In this document: piece by piece, positions 10,315 to 18,424 of the stretch | Layout: each line of letters begins with the position of its first letter | How positions within the stretch are numbered: the stretch's first letter is position 1 | Source: Pseudonocardia sp. | GTDB lineage: Bacteria > Actinomycetota > Actinomycetes > Mycobacteriales > Pseudonocardiaceae | DNA length: 32,162 nucleotides | Assembly (NCBI GenBank): GCA_030451825.1 | Contig: JAKDNL010000013.1 | Coordinates: 1-32,162 of the forward strand | Direction: 5' to 3' | Translations under genes and position numbers: made by a program | The notes under the pieces: generated by a model | What the model was told of the DNA's origin: nothing | What the model saw: the letters and a program-made list of their open reading frames with translations, nothing else | Databases searched by the model: none

Positions 10315-11228
10315 CACGTCGCCCCCGGGTGCTGGCGGGCCAGGCTCTGCATCTCGGCGAGCGCGTGGCCCAGGTGCTCGGTGTGCACGCCCTGGCGTCC
10401 GCCGCGGCCACCGATCGTGCCGATCGCGGGCCGGTCCGGGCGGGTCAGCGTGGCTTTCGCGATGACCTCGTCGAGGACCGCGTCGACCTCGTCGCGGGTC
10501 CCGGCCGGGTCGACGGCGACACCGGCCTCGATCAGCCGCCGCTCCTCGTCCGAGGTCCGGAACAGCTCGCCGACGTAGGGCCACAGGCCGTCGAGCGCGT
10601 CCTGCATCTTCCGGTGCGACTCCTCGGTGCCGTCGCCGAGGCGCAGCGTCCAGCGGGCGGCGTAGTCGCGGTGATACGTCAGTTCCTTGACGCCCTTGCC
10701 GGCGACCGCGACGAGCACCGGGTCGGCCGAGCCGAGCAGGCGGTGCAGCAGCGCGAGACGCCAGGTCGAGAAGATCAGCAGGCGGCCGATCGCGCGGGCG
10801 AAGTCCAGGTCGTCGGAGAGTTCGGCGAGCCCGATGTTGCGGAACTGCGCGTCGCTGCGCTGGTAGGCCAGGGCGTCCTCGCCCCTGCTCTGCCCTTCGA
10901 TGTGACCGCTACGCGCCAGCAGCACCCGGGCCTGGCCGAGCAGGTCGAGCGCGGTGTTCGCGAGCGCGACCTCCTCCTCCAGCTCCGGTGCGTTGGACAC
11001 CCACTCGGACAGGCGGTGGCTGTAGATCAGCGCGTCGTCGCCGAGCATCAGGCAGTAGGCGGCCAGGTCGGCCGGGTCGACGCCATCGGGGACCGGCGCG
11101 CTGACCTCGGCTCCCGCTTCCTCGACGATCCCGGTGCCGAACGCCCAGCGCGGGTCGTCGTGATCGGTCGTCTCGGACAGCGACTGGTAGGCGTTGGTGG
11201 CGTCTTCCTCCATCGCGTGCGGACTCAC
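10311..11228 (-). CDS. paaC: Phenylacetyl-CoA epoxidase structural subunit PaaC
   Basis: Ferritin-like helical subunit of about 305 aa that forms the PaaAC core heterodimer without its own di-iron site. Typical stretches are YCLMLGDDALIYSHRLSEW, ALDLLGQARVLLARSG and GKGVKELTYHRDYAARWTLRLGDGTEES. GTG 11228 overlaps the paaB stop by 4 bp and follows GGAGGAGG at good spacing, so it is preferred over the ATG five codons later. Confidence 0.94.
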   Translation of the reverse strand: MSPHAMEEDATNAYQSLSETTDHDDPRWAFGTGIVEEAGAEVSAPVPDGVDPADLAAYCLMLGDDALIYSHRLSEWVSNAPELEEEVALANTALDLLGQARVLLARSGHIEGQSRGEDALAYQRSDAQFRNIGLAELSDDLDFARAIGRLLIFSTWRLALLHRLLGSADPVLVAVAGKGVKELTYHRDYAARWTLRLGDGTEESHRKMQDALDGLWPYVGELFRTSDEERRLIEAGVAVDPAGTRDEVDAVLDEVIAKATLTRPDRPAIGTIGGRGGRQGVHTEHLGHALAEMQSLARQHPGATW

Positions 11229-11536
11229 AGGTGCGGCACCTCCTCCGGGATCTGGTAAAAGGTCGGGTGCCGGTAGACCTTGTCCGCGGACGGGTCGAAG
11301 AACGGGTCCTTCTCCGCCGGGCTGGACGCGGTGATGTCGTCGGCCTTCACGACCCAGATGCTCACGCCCTCGTTGCGACGGGTGTAGACGTCGCGGGCGT
11401 TGTGCAGGGCCATCTCGTCGTCGGGTGCGTGCAGCGAGCCGACGTGCACGTGGTTGAGCCCGCGCTTGCCGCGCACGAACACCTCGTAGAGCGGCCAGGT
11501 GCGGCGCTTCGTCTTGCCCTCGTCGGGGGTGTTCAC
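11225..11536 (-). CDS. paaB: Phenylacetyl-CoA epoxidase subunit PaaB
   Basis: Small subunit of 103 aa bridging the PaaAC heterodimers. The sequence [22 protein letters not shown] followed by [30 protein letters not shown] is typical of the family. GTG 11536 overlaps the paaA stop by 4 bp and the stop overlaps the paaC start by 4 bp, so all three are translationally coupled. Confidence 0.95.
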   Translation of the reverse strand: MNTPDEGKTKRRTWPLYEVFVRGKRGLNHVHVGSLHAPDDEMALHNARDVYTRRNEGVSIWVVKADDITASSPAEKDPFFDPSADKVYRHPTFYQIPEEVPHL

Positions 11537-12525
11537 ACCGCCGCCTTCCGGGCCTCGTTCTTGCGGGCCGCCTGCTTCTCGGCGTAGGCCTGCGCGGCCT
11601 CACGGACCCAGGCACCACCCTCGTGCGCCCGACGGCGGTGCGCGACCCGCTGGGCGTTGGCCGGGCCGGAGCCGGCGATGACCGCCTTGAACTCCTCCCA
11701 GTCCGGCTCGCCGTAGTCGTGCGCCTGGTGTTCGTCGTTCCACACCAGCTCCGGGTCGGGAAGCGTCACGCCGAGCGCGGCGGCCTGCGGGACAGTCATG
11801 TCGACGAAGCGCTGGCGCAGCTCGTCGTTGGTGTGGCGCTTGATGTTCCAGGCCATCGACTGCTGCGAGTTGGGGGAGTCGCCGTCCGGCGGGCCGAACA
11901 TCATCAGCGACGGCCACCACCAGCGGTCGGTCGACTCCTGCACCATCTGCCTCTGCTCGTCGGTGCCGTTCGCCATCGCCAGCAGCAGCTCGTAGCCCTG
12001 CCGCTGGTGGAACGACTCCTCCTTGCAGATGCGGATCATCGCCCGCGCGTAGGGCCCGTAGGAGCAGCGGCACAGCGGCACCTGGTTGCAGATCGCGGCG
12101 CCGTCGACGAGCCAGCCGATGACGCCGATGTCGGCGTAGCTCAGCGCCGGGTAGTTGAAGATCGACGAGTACTTCTGCTTGGAGTCGATGAGCTTCTCGG
12201 TGAGCTCCTCGCGGTCCACGCCGAGCGTCTCCGCGGCGGCATAGAGATACATCCCGTGCCCGGCCTCGTCCTGCACCTTGGCCAGCAGGATCGCCTTACG
12301 ACGCAGGCTGGGTGCGCGCAGGATCCAGTTGCCCTCCGGCTGCATGCCGATGATCTCGGAGTGCGCGTGCTGGGCGATCTGGCGGATCAGGGTCTTGCGA
12401 TAGCCCTCGGGCATCCAGTCCCGTGGCTCGATGCGCTGGTCCGCCGCGATCGTCGCGTCGAACCCCGTCTCGAGGTCGCGCTCGTCCGTGACCGGCTGTG
12501 AGATCGACATTGGGGCGATCGACAC
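11533..12525 (-). CDS. paaA: Phenylacetyl-CoA epoxidase catalytic subunit PaaA
   Basis: Catalytic di-iron oxygenase subunit of 330 aa. It converts phenylacetyl-CoA to the 1,2-epoxide, the step that breaks aromaticity in the aerobic CoA-dependent route. Carboxylate/histidine metal ligands fall in [13 protein letters not shown] and [13 protein letters not shown], and the glutamate of [14 protein letters not shown] is another likely ligand. GTG 12525 lies 7 bases after AGGAGGT, which decides it over the ATG five codons downstream. It is the first gene of paaABCDE, with a TetR-type palindrome directly upstream. Confidence 0.96.
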   Translation of the reverse strand: MSIAPMSISQPVTDERDLETGFDATIAADQRIEPRDWMPEGYRKTLIRQIAQHAHSEIIGMQPEGNWILRAPSLRRKAILLAKVQDEAGHGMYLYAAAETLGVDREELTEKLIDSKQKYSSIFNYPALSYADIGVIGWLVDGAAICNQVPLCRCSYGPYARAMIRICKEESFHQRQGYELLLAMANGTDEQRQMVQESTDRWWWPSLMMFGPPDGDSPNSQQSMAWNIKRHTNDELRQRFVDMTVPQAAALGVTLPDPELVWNDEHQAHDYGEPDWEEFKAVIAGSGPANAQRVAHRRRAHEGGAWVREAAQAYAEKQAARKNEARKAAV

Positions 12526-12540
12526 TGGGCACCTCCTGGA

Positions 12541-12590
12541 CCGAATGTTCGTTCGGCTACCAGCATGGCTGAGCGGACGTCGCGACGCAA
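12541..12590 (-). promoter_or_regulatory. paaA promoter with PaaR-type operator
   Basis: The operator is CCGAATGTTCGTTCGG (12541-12556), an imperfect palindrome of the form CCGAA-n-G-nn-C-n-TTCGG, close before the paaA ribosome site. On the minus strand TTGCGT (12590-12585), 17 bases, and CATGCT (12567-12562) could be the -35 and -10. The palindrome would then cover the transcription start. It resembles two sites in the paaG/paaZ gap. Confidence 0.6.
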
Positions 12591-12645
12591 GGCGGCCGGG
12601 CGATCCGTCGGGCCCCTCGGGGGAGGGTCGAGGGTGTCCTCGCGC

Positions 12646-12684
12646 GAATTCGTTCGCGAACCGTCTCGGTTGGCGAACGAATTC
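12646..12684. repeat. 39-bp near-perfect palindrome between paaR and paaA
   Basis: GAATTCGTTCGC, G, AACCG, loop TCT, CGGTT, G, GCGAACGAATTC: two 18-base arms with a single G/G mismatch. It lies 72 bases after the paaR stop and 120 bases upstream of paaA. It could terminate the paaG-paaR transcript, although there is no T tract. It could instead be a regulator site, since its GTTCG/CGAAC blocks recur in the nearby operators. Confidence 0.65.
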
Positions 12685-12756
12685 CTGGACAAAGGTGCTC
12701 GCAAGGCGCCAGAGGCTGATGGCGACGCACCTGGGGTGGTCAGCGGTACGGAGCGG

Positions 12757-13359
12757 TCATCGCGCCGGGATGATCCCGGCGAACGCGGCCGCGACGACGT
12801 CGTCGGGGAGCGTGTCGGTGCCGGGCCGGCCCGGGCGGTACCACTCGACGATCGAGTTGATCAGTCCGGAGAGGAGCTTCGCGGCCAGGGCCGGGTCCAC
12901 CCCCGCACGCACCTCGCCGGCGTCTACGGCAGCCCCGACCAGGGCGGTGACCTCGGCGTCGAACGCGCGGCGGCGTTCCAGCGCCCAGCGCTCGGTCTCG
13001 GTGTTGCCGCGCACCCGCAGCAGCAGGGTGACGTAGGGCAGCTCGGTCATCAGCACCGCGACCTGGGCCCGGATGATCGCGCGCAGTCGCTCGGCCGGCG
13101 TACCGCTCCGGGCAGCGGGCCCGTCGAGTGCGCTGAACAGCCCGTCGACGGCCCGCTCCAGCGCCGCCCGCAGCAGCGCCTCCTTGCCGGCGAAGTGGTG
13201 GTAGAACGACGACTTCGTGATCCCGGCCGCGCGCGAGAGGTCCTCCATCGACGTCGCGTCGTAACCACGGGTGTTGAACTCGCCGACCGCGACCTCCAGC
13301 AGCGACTCGGCCCCGCCGCTGGGTCGGCGGGACCGGCGCGCGGTGGACGAGGTGCTCAT
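12757..13359 (-). CDS. paaR: TetR-family regulator of the paa cluster (PaaR-like)
   Basis: Repressor of 200 aa. The N-terminal helix-turn-helix (about residues 17-65) includes FNTRGYDATSMEDLSRAAGITKSSFYHHFAGKEALL. The helical ligand-binding domain has the TetR_C-type end LLSGLINSIVEWYRPG. Its start overlaps the paaG stop by 4 bp (ATGA), so it is made with paaG. The position inside the paa cluster, and three similar palindromes at the paaA and paaG/paaZ promoters, imply that it represses the cluster and responds to phenylacetyl-CoA, as PaaR does in Corynebacterium. The gene name rests on that context. Confidence 0.82.
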   Translation of the reverse strand: MSTSSTARRSRRPSGGAESLLEVAVGEFNTRGYDATSMEDLSRAAGITKSSFYHHFAGKEALLRAALERAVDGLFSALDGPAARSGTPAERLRAIIRAQVAVLMTELPYVTLLLRVRGNTETERWALERRRAFDAEVTALVGAAVDAGEVRAGVDPALAAKLLSGLINSIVEWYRPGRPGTDTLPDDVVAAAFAGIIPAR

Positions 13360-14162
13360 CGACCCTCGAACGTCGGCTTCTTCTTCGCCAGGAAATCGGC
13401 GACGGCCTGTTGGTGGTCACGGGTCGAGGCCAGGCGGGTCTGCGCCGCGCCCTCGTGCGCGAGCACGGCGGGCAGGTCGTTGATCGCACCGAAGTGCACG
13501 GCGGCCTTCACCTCCGCGTAGGCGGCGGTCGGGCCGGACGCCAGCCTGCGGGCCAGCTCCAGCGCCGTGGACAGCACGTCCCCGGCCGGGACGACGTCGC
13601 GGACCAAGCCCCAGTTCTGCGCGTCCTCGGCGGAGAACTGCTCGCCGAGCAGCAGCAGCTCGGTCGCCCGCGCCACCCCGACGGCGTGCGCCAGGCTGGC
13701 CGAGAGCCCGGAGTCGGCGGTCAGGCCGATCCCGGTGAACGCGGTGGCGAACTTCAGCCCTGCGACGGCGATCCGCAGGTCGGCCGCCAGGGCGAACCCG
13801 AGCCCGGCGCCGACGCACGGACCGTTGATCGCCGCGATCACCGGCTTCGGGGCCTCGGACAGGGCCGTGACGATCGGGTTGTAGTGCTCGGCGACGGTGT
13901 CGAACGCCGTCGTCGGGTCCTTCTCGAGGTTCGCGGCGTGCTCGCCGAGGTCCTGCCCGACGCAGAACGCCTTGCCCGCGCCGGTCAGCACGATCGCGCG
14001 CACGGTGTCGTCGGCGGCGACGTCGGTGATCGCCGGGAGCAGGGCCTCCTTCAGCTCGACGGTCATCGCGTTGTACCGGGAGGGCCGGTTCAGCGTGAGG
14101 ACGGCGACGGCGGGGTCGGTCTCGTCGCGGGCGACCAGGACGGCGGGGTCGGTGTCGGCCAT
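13356..14162 (-). CDS. paaG: Crotonase-family isomerase, probable PaaG
   Basis: Enoyl-CoA hydratase/isomerase fold protein of 268 aa. The oxyanion-hole segments are GAGKAFCVGQDL (about 61-72) and NGPCVGAGLGFALAAD (113-128). In the active-site loop, GIGLTADSGLSASL has aspartate D150 where PaaG enzymes carry theirs (IGLxPDSG). The two hydratase glutamates of classical crotonase are not seen. PaaG converts the ring 1,2-epoxide of phenylacetyl-CoA to the oxepin-CoA and later shifts a double bond. It is the first gene of the paaG-paaR unit and divergent from paaZ. A PaaF-type hydratase is the alternative but fits less well. Confidence 0.8.
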   Translation of the reverse strand: MADTDPAVLVARDETDPAVAVLTLNRPSRYNAMTVELKEALLPAITDVAADDTVRAIVLTGAGKAFCVGQDLGEHAANLEKDPTTAFDTVAEHYNPIVTALSEAPKPVIAAINGPCVGAGLGFALAADLRIAVAGLKFATAFTGIGLTADSGLSASLAHAVGVARATELLLLGEQFSAEDAQNWGLVRDVVPAGDVLSTALELARRLASGPTAAYAEVKAAVHFGAINDLPAVLAHEGAAQTRLASTRDHQQAVADFLAKKKPTFEGR

Positions 14163-14183
14163 GGGGGCACTGTAGTGCCTCCT

Positions 14184-14264
14184 CGACCGAACGATCGGTC
14201 GACCGACGTGGGTCTGGTCCGCGGGGTGCGTCCGGTGCTAGTTTCTGGCCGAACGAACGGTCGG
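14184..14264. promoter_or_regulatory. paaG/paaZ divergent control region with two PaaR-type operators
   Basis: Site 1 is GACCGAACGATCGGTC (14185-14200, 14 of 16 positions symmetric). Site 2 is CCGAACGAACGGTCGG (14249-14264). Both fit an ACCGnnCGnnCGGT-like core, site 2 with one change, which I recall for Corynebacterium PaaR. A possible paaZ -10, TAGTTT (14239-14244), stands directly before site 2, placing site 2 over the start of transcription. Site 1 is next to the paaG side. Confidence 0.65.
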
Positions 14265-14287
14265 TCGAAGACCTGGAGGCGTCACCG

Positions 14288-16363
14288 ATGACCCAGACCC
14301 GGGGAGCACTGCTCCGCAGCTACGTCAGCGGGAACTGGCACACCCCGCCCGGGGAGGGCCGGGCGCTGCACGACGCGGTGACCGGCGAGGAGGTCGCCCG
14401 GATCTCCTCGGACGGCGTCGACTTCGGAGCGGCGCTGGAGCACGGCCGCACCGTCGGTGGGAGCGCCCTGCGCGAGCTGACGTTCCACCAGCGTGCCGGG
14501 CTGCTCAAGGCCCTCGGCGGGCACCTGCGCGAACACCGCGACGAGCTCTACGCGATCTCCGCGCGGACCGGTTCGACGCTCGGCGATTCCAAGTTCGACG
14601 TCGACGGCGGCATCGGCGTGCTGCTCGCCTACGCTTCCAAGGCCAAGCGCGAGCTGCCCAACGACACCGTCTACGTCGACGGGGACGTCGAGCCCCTCGG
14701 GAAGGCCGGCACGTTCCTCGGCCAGCACGTCTGTACACCGCTCCGCGGCGTCGCGGTGCAGGTGAACGCGTTCAACTTCCCGGTGTGGGGGCCGCTGGAG
14801 AAGCTCGCACCGGCGTTCCTGGCCGGGGTGCCGAGCCTGGTCAAGCCGGCCAGCCCGACCGCGTTCCTCACCGCGAAGCTGGTCGAGCTGATCGTCGACT
14901 CCGGACTGCTGCCCGAGGGCACGCTGCAGTTCGTCGCCGGCTCGCTCGGCGACACGTTCGACCACCTCACCGGTCAGGACCTGGTCAGCTTCACCGGCTC
15001 CGCGGCGACCGCGCAGACCCTGCGTGCGCACCCGGCGATCGTCCGCAACTCGGTCCGGTTCTCCGCGGAGGCCGACTCGCTGAACTTCTCCGCGCTCGGC
15101 CCGGACGCCACGCCCGGCACCGAGGAGTTCGACCTGTTCGTCACGGGCCTGACCACCGAGATGACGGTGAAGGCGGGCCAGAAGTGCACCGCGATCCGTC
15201 GCGCGTTCGTGCCGGCGCAGCACGTCGACGCCGTCGTGGAGGCTGTGTCGGCGCGGCTGGCGACCGTGACCGTCGGAGATCCCGCTACTGCGAAGATGGG
15301 CGCGCTCGCCAGCCTCGAGCAGCGCGAGGAGGTGCGGCGCAGCGTCAAGGCACTGACCGACGCCGGACGGATCGTGTTCGGCGACCCGGACTCGGTCGAG
15401 GTGACGGGCGCCGACGCCGGCCGCGGCGCGTTCGTCTCGCCGTTGTTGCTGGTCGGGGACCCGGAGCGGGCCGAGCCGCACGAGGTGGAGGCGTTCGGTC
15501 CGGTCTCGACGATCCTGCCCTACCGGGACGCCGCCCAGCTGATCGACTACGCGGCGCGCGGGCAGGGCAGCCTCGCCGGGTCCGTGGTCACCGCGGACAC
15601 CGGGTTCGCCCGCGAGGTCGTGCTCGGTGTCGCGCCGTGGCACGGACGGGTGCTCGTCCTCAACGCTCGCGACGCCAAGGAGTCCACAGGGCACGGCTCG
15701 CCGATGCCCCAGCTCGTCCACGGTGGACCCGGGCGCGCCGGAGGCGGCGAGGAGATGGGCGGCATCCGCGGGGTGCTGCACCACATGCAGCGCACCGCCA
15801 TCCAGGGCGACCCGGACACGCTGTCCGCGATCACCGGCCGCTGGGTCACCGGTGCGCAGCGCCACGAGACCGACGTGCACCCGTTCCGCAAGCACCTCGA
15901 GGAGCTCCGGCCGGGCGACACCCTGGTCGCCGGGCCGCGGGTGGTCACCCAGGACGACGTGGAGCACTTCGCCGAGTTCACCGGCGACACGTTCTACGCG
16001 CACACCGATGCCGAGGCGGCAGCGGCGAACCCACTGTTCGGCGAGCGCGTCGCGCACGGCTACCTGATCGTCTCGTTCGCGGCCGGGCTGTTCGTCGACC
16101 CGGCGCCCGGGCCGGTGCTGGCCAACTTCGGCGTCGACAACCTGCGGTTCCTGACGCCGGTGCGCTTCGGCGACGAGCTGACCGTGACGCTGACCTGCAA
16201 GCAGCTCACCCCGCGCGACTCGGCCGGCTACGGCGAGGTCCGCTGGGACGCCGACGTGACCCGTCAGGACGGCGAGTCGGTCGCCCGATACGAGGTCCTC
16301 ACGCTGGTCGCGAAGCAGGAGACGGCGAAGCAGGAGACGGCACAGAAGGAGACGGCACAGTGA
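14288..16363 (+). CDS. paaZ: Oxepin-CoA hydrolase / semialdehyde dehydrogenase PaaZ
   Basis: Bifunctional ring-opening enzyme of 691 aa. Residues about 1-520 are an aldehyde dehydrogenase domain with catalytic E261 (SAEADSLN) and C300 (GQKCTAIRR). Residues about 540-675 form a MaoC/hot-dog hydratase domain with the catalytic Asp and His in FTGDTFYAHTD. The hydratase half hydrolyses oxepin-CoA and the dehydrogenase half oxidises the reactive semialdehyde with NADP+. The protein ends in an odd tail, AKQET AKQET AQKET AQ, made by three 15-bp tandem repeats. ATG 14288 follows GGAGG. The stop overlaps the paaK start by 4 bp. Confidence 0.95.
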   Translation: MTQTRGALLRSYVSGNWHTPPGEGRALHDAVTGEEVARISSDGVDFGAALEHGRTVGGSALRELTFHQRAGLLKALGGHLREHRDELYAISARTGSTLGDSKFDVDGGIGVLLAYASKAKRELPNDTVYVDGDVEPLGKAGTFLGQHVCTPLRGVAVQVNAFNFPVWGPLEKLAPAFLAGVPSLVKPASPTAFLTAKLVELIVDSGLLPEGTLQFVAGSLGDTFDHLTGQDLVSFTGSAATAQTLRAHPAIVRNSVRFSAEADSLNFSALGPDATPGTEEFDLFVTGLTTEMTVKAGQKCTAIRRAFVPAQHVDAVVEAVSARLATVTVGDPATAKMGALASLEQREEVRRSVKALTDAGRIVFGDPDSVEVTGADAGRGAFVSPLLLVGDPERAEPHEVEAFGPVSTILPYRDAAQLIDYAARGQGSLAGSVVTADTGFAREVVLGVAPWHGRVLVLNARDAKESTGHGSPMPQLVHGGPGRAGGGEEMGGIRGVLHHMQRTAIQGDPDTLSAITGRWVTGAQRHETDVHPFRKHLEELRPGDTLVAGPRVVTQDDVEHFAEFTGDTFYAHTDAEAAAANPLFGERVAHGYLIVSFAAGLFVDPAPGPVLANFGVDNLRFLTPVRFGDELTVTLTCKQLTPRDSAGYGEVRWDADVTRQDGESVARYEVLTLVAKQETAKQETAQKETAQ
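16310..16354 (+). repeat. Three 15-bp tandem repeats at the end of paaZ
   Basis: Units 16310-16324 and 16325-16339 are identical (GCGAAGCAGGAGACG); the third, 16340-16354, is GCACAGAAGGAGACG. They encode a KQET repeat tail on PaaZ. The third unit holds AAGGAG at the right distance to serve as the paaK ribosome binding site. Confidence 0.9.
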
Positions 16364-17685
16364 CCACCGTGGCGCGGCGCCTGGGGGACGCCCCCGCGCC
16401 GGAGTCCCTCGACCCGGCGGAGCGGATGTCGGTCGACGAGCTGCGCGCCCTGCAGCTCGAGCGTCTGCAGTGGACGCTGCGGCACGCCTACGACAACGTG
16501 CCGCACTACACGCGGGCCTTCGACGAGCACGGCGTGCGCCCCGAGGACTGCCGGGAGCTCGCCGACATCGCGAAGTTCCCGACGACGAACAAGGCCGACC
16601 TGCGCGAGAACTATCCGTTCGGCATGTTCGCGGTGCCCCAGGACCAGATCCGGCGCATCCACGCGAGCTCCGGGACGACCGGGCGCCCGACCGTCGTCGG
16701 CTACACCGCGAAGGACATCGACGACTGGGCCGGCCTGATCGCCCGCTCGATCCGCGCGGCCGGCGGGCGCCCCGGCCACAAGATCCACAATGCCTACGGG
16801 TACGGCCTGTTCACCGGCGGTCTCGGCGCGCACTACGGGATCGAGAAGCTCGGTGCGACGGCGATCCCGGTCTCCGGCGGCATGACCCCGCGGCAGGTCC
16901 AGCTGATCACCGACTTCGAGCCCGAGGTCATCATGCTCACCCCGAGCTACATGCTCACGCTGCTCGACGAGTTCGCCCGCCAGGGCATCGACCCGACGTC
17001 GACGTCGTTGCAGGTCGGGATCTTCGGTGCGGAGCCGTGGACCGAGCAGATGCGCTCCGAGATCGAGGAGCGGATGAACATGCACGCGGTGGACATCTAC
17101 GGCCTGTCCGAGGTGATGGGCCCGGGTATCTCGCAGGAGTGCGTGGAGACCAAGGACGGCCTGCACATCTGGGAGGACCACTTCCTGCCCGAGGTCGTCG
17201 ACCCGATCGACGGGAACGTGCTCGCCGACGGTGCGGAGGGCGAGCTGCTGTTCACCTCGCTCACCAAGGAGGCACTGCCGATCATCCGGTACCGCACCCG
17301 GGACCTGACGACGTTGCGACCGGGCACCGCGCGGCCCTCGATGCGGCGGATGGCCAAGATCACCGGCCGCAGCGACGACATGATCATCCTGCGCGGGGTG
17401 AACCTGTTCCCGACCCAGATCGAGGAGATCGTGCTGCGCACCCCCGGGTTCGCACCGCATTTCCAGCTCGAGCTGACCAACCAGGGCCGGATGGACGCGC
17501 TCGCGGTCCGGGTCGAGGCGCGTGCCGACACCCCGGCCGACCGTCGGGAGGCGGCCGCGGCGGAGCTGGTGCGGGCGGTCAAGGAGAGCATCGGGGTCAG
17601 CGTGGCCTGCGAGGTCGTCGACCCGGACTCCCTCGAACGTTCTGTGGGCAAGCTGCAGCGCCTGCTCGACCGCCGGGAGAAGTAG
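16360..17685 (+). CDS. paaK: Phenylacetate-CoA ligase PaaK
   Basis: ATP-dependent ligase of 441 aa that activates phenylacetate to phenylacetyl-CoA, the first step of the pathway. The AMP-binding P-loop HASSGTTGRPTVVGYT spans about 101-116. GIFGAEPW, DIYGLSEVMGPGISQEC and GRSDDMIILRGVNLFP are family signatures, and the C-terminal lysine lies in ERSVGKLQRLLD. GTG 16360 overlaps the paaZ stop (GTGA) and follows AAGGAG, so the two are coupled. The open frame runs far upstream inside paaZ, but that part is antisense-like in composition and not coding. Confidence 0.95.
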   Translation: MTTVARRLGDAPAPESLDPAERMSVDELRALQLERLQWTLRHAYDNVPHYTRAFDEHGVRPEDCRELADIAKFPTTNKADLRENYPFGMFAVPQDQIRRIHASSGTTGRPTVVGYTAKDIDDWAGLIARSIRAAGGRPGHKIHNAYGYGLFTGGLGAHYGIEKLGATAIPVSGGMTPRQVQLITDFEPEVIMLTPSYMLTLLDEFARQGIDPTSTSLQVGIFGAEPWTEQMRSEIEERMNMHAVDIYGLSEVMGPGISQECVETKDGLHIWEDHFLPEVVDPIDGNVLADGAEGELLFTSLTKEALPIIRYRTRDLTTLRPGTARPSMRRMAKITGRSDDMIILRGVNLFPTQIEEIVLRTPGFAPHFQLELTNQGRMDALAVRVEARADTPADRREAAAAELVRAVKESIGVSVACEVVDPDSLERSVGKLQRLLDRREK

Positions 17686-17851
17686 GTGCGGATGATCAAG
17701 GAAGGAATCCAGTAGGTGGCCGAGCGGCTGCGCTGGCATGCAAGAGCGAGAGCGAGGCGCCGGTTAACGGACGACCCGCTCGCGTACGAGGAGAACTGGA
17801 TGTCCCTTGACTGCATGTACAGCTGTACTTCAGCGTAGTACGCTGACATGG
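17686..17851 (+). promoter_or_regulatory. paaK to RHH gap: two adjacent perfect palindromes
   Basis: GTACAGCTGTAC (17817-17828) is a perfect palindrome. CAGCGTAGTACGCTG (17831-17845) follows two bases later, perfect about one central base. TTGACT (17807-17812) precedes them. Paired palindromes close upstream of a ribbon-helix-helix gene are typical of autoregulated operators. The first part of the gap (17716-17838) has a possible 40-codon GTG frame rich in Arg, for which I see no support. Confidence 0.6.
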
Positions 17852-17959
17852 GTGTCGGAGGAGGTCGACCGGTCCCAGGTCGACGGCACGACCTACGGCG
17901 TCAATGGCTGGTACAGCAACGGCACCGACCGGCGCCGGTACCGAGAGGGGGAACCATGA
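17852..17959 (+). CDS. Possible 35-aa ORF coupled to the RHH gene
   Basis: A GTG-started frame of 35 codons reads VSEEVDRSQVDGTTYGVNGW and ends RRRYREGEP. Its TGA overlaps the next gene's ATG as ATGA. The composition looks protein-like and its stop coupling matches toxin-antitoxin and small operon designs. There is no ribosome binding site before the GTG, and an alternative in-frame extension of the RHH gene (ATG 17848) covers the same bases. It may be the remnant of a longer partner gene. I do not recognise it. Confidence 0.35.
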   Translation: MSEEVDRSQVDGTTYGVNGWYSNGTDRRRYREGEP

Positions 17960-18270
17960 GCGAGGTCGAGAAGTTGCTCCGCGACGAGGCCGAGCACGCC
18001 GAAACCCACCAGGACGCCCCCGCCGGGACGCAGACCACGGTCTCCCGCCCCGGCCATGCTCGTTCGACGGTGTACTCGGTGCGGCTCAACCCCGACGAGG
18101 TCACCGCCCTACAGGAGTACGCCGAGAACGCGGGACTACCCGCTTCCACCCTGGTGCGCTCCTGGATCATCGAGCGCCTCCGCGTGAACGGGGCTACTCC
18201 TGATCTTCGCAAGATCATTCACGACGAGGTCCAGGCCGCCGTCCGCGACGCTCTCCAGCAAACCGCCTGA
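17956..18270 (+). CDS. Ribbon-helix-helix DNA-binding protein, possible antitoxin
   Basis: Protein of 104 aa. Residues about 35-73 (STVYSVRLNPDEVTALQEY, then AGLPASTLVRSWIIERL) form the beta-strand, helix, turn, helix of MetJ/CopG-type dimers. The second half (DLRKIIHDEVQAAVRDALQQ) is a predicted amphipathic helix, possibly for oligomerisation or toxin binding. ATG 17956 follows AGAGGGGG. Tandem palindromes upstream suggest it regulates itself. No intact toxin gene is adjacent: the 35-aa frame upstream is too short and a VOC gene lies downstream. It is an orphan antitoxin or a stand-alone regulator. Confidence 0.75.
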   Translation: MSEVEKLLRDEAEHAETHQDAPAGTQTTVSRPGHARSTVYSVRLNPDEVTALQEYAENAGLPASTLVRSWIIERLRVNGATPDLRKIIHDEVQAAVRDALQQTA

Positions 18271-18424
18271 GCGCCACACACTCCGAACGGCGGCGGGGCG
18301 CCGGCTGCACGGTCTGGGCCAGGCCGGGCACCATGTGCGGCGGCCCCGCCCGACGCGTTCGGGGGCGTAACGCGGGGGAGGCCGGCGCGGAGTTCCCGGT
18401 GTCCCGACGATCCAGGAGGACACC

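Noticed and set aside
14282-16057. Long minus-strand open frame opposite paaZ
   Set aside because: Shadow of paaZ in high-GC sequence; no recognisable domain.
14785-16359. Long N-terminal extension of paaK inside paaZ
   Set aside because: The sequence is Arg/Pro/Ala-rich shadow translation. PaaK family length and the GTGA overlap with AAGGAG fix the start at 16360.
17716-17790. tRNA-like stretch (GTGGCCGAGCGGC resembling a tRNA-Ser D arm)
   Set aside because: No acceptor stem, anticodon arm or T-loop sequence could be paired with it.
17716-17838. 40-codon GTG frame after paaK
   Set aside because: Composition is Arg-rich, the ribosome site is poorly spaced and the 3' end runs through the palindromic operators.
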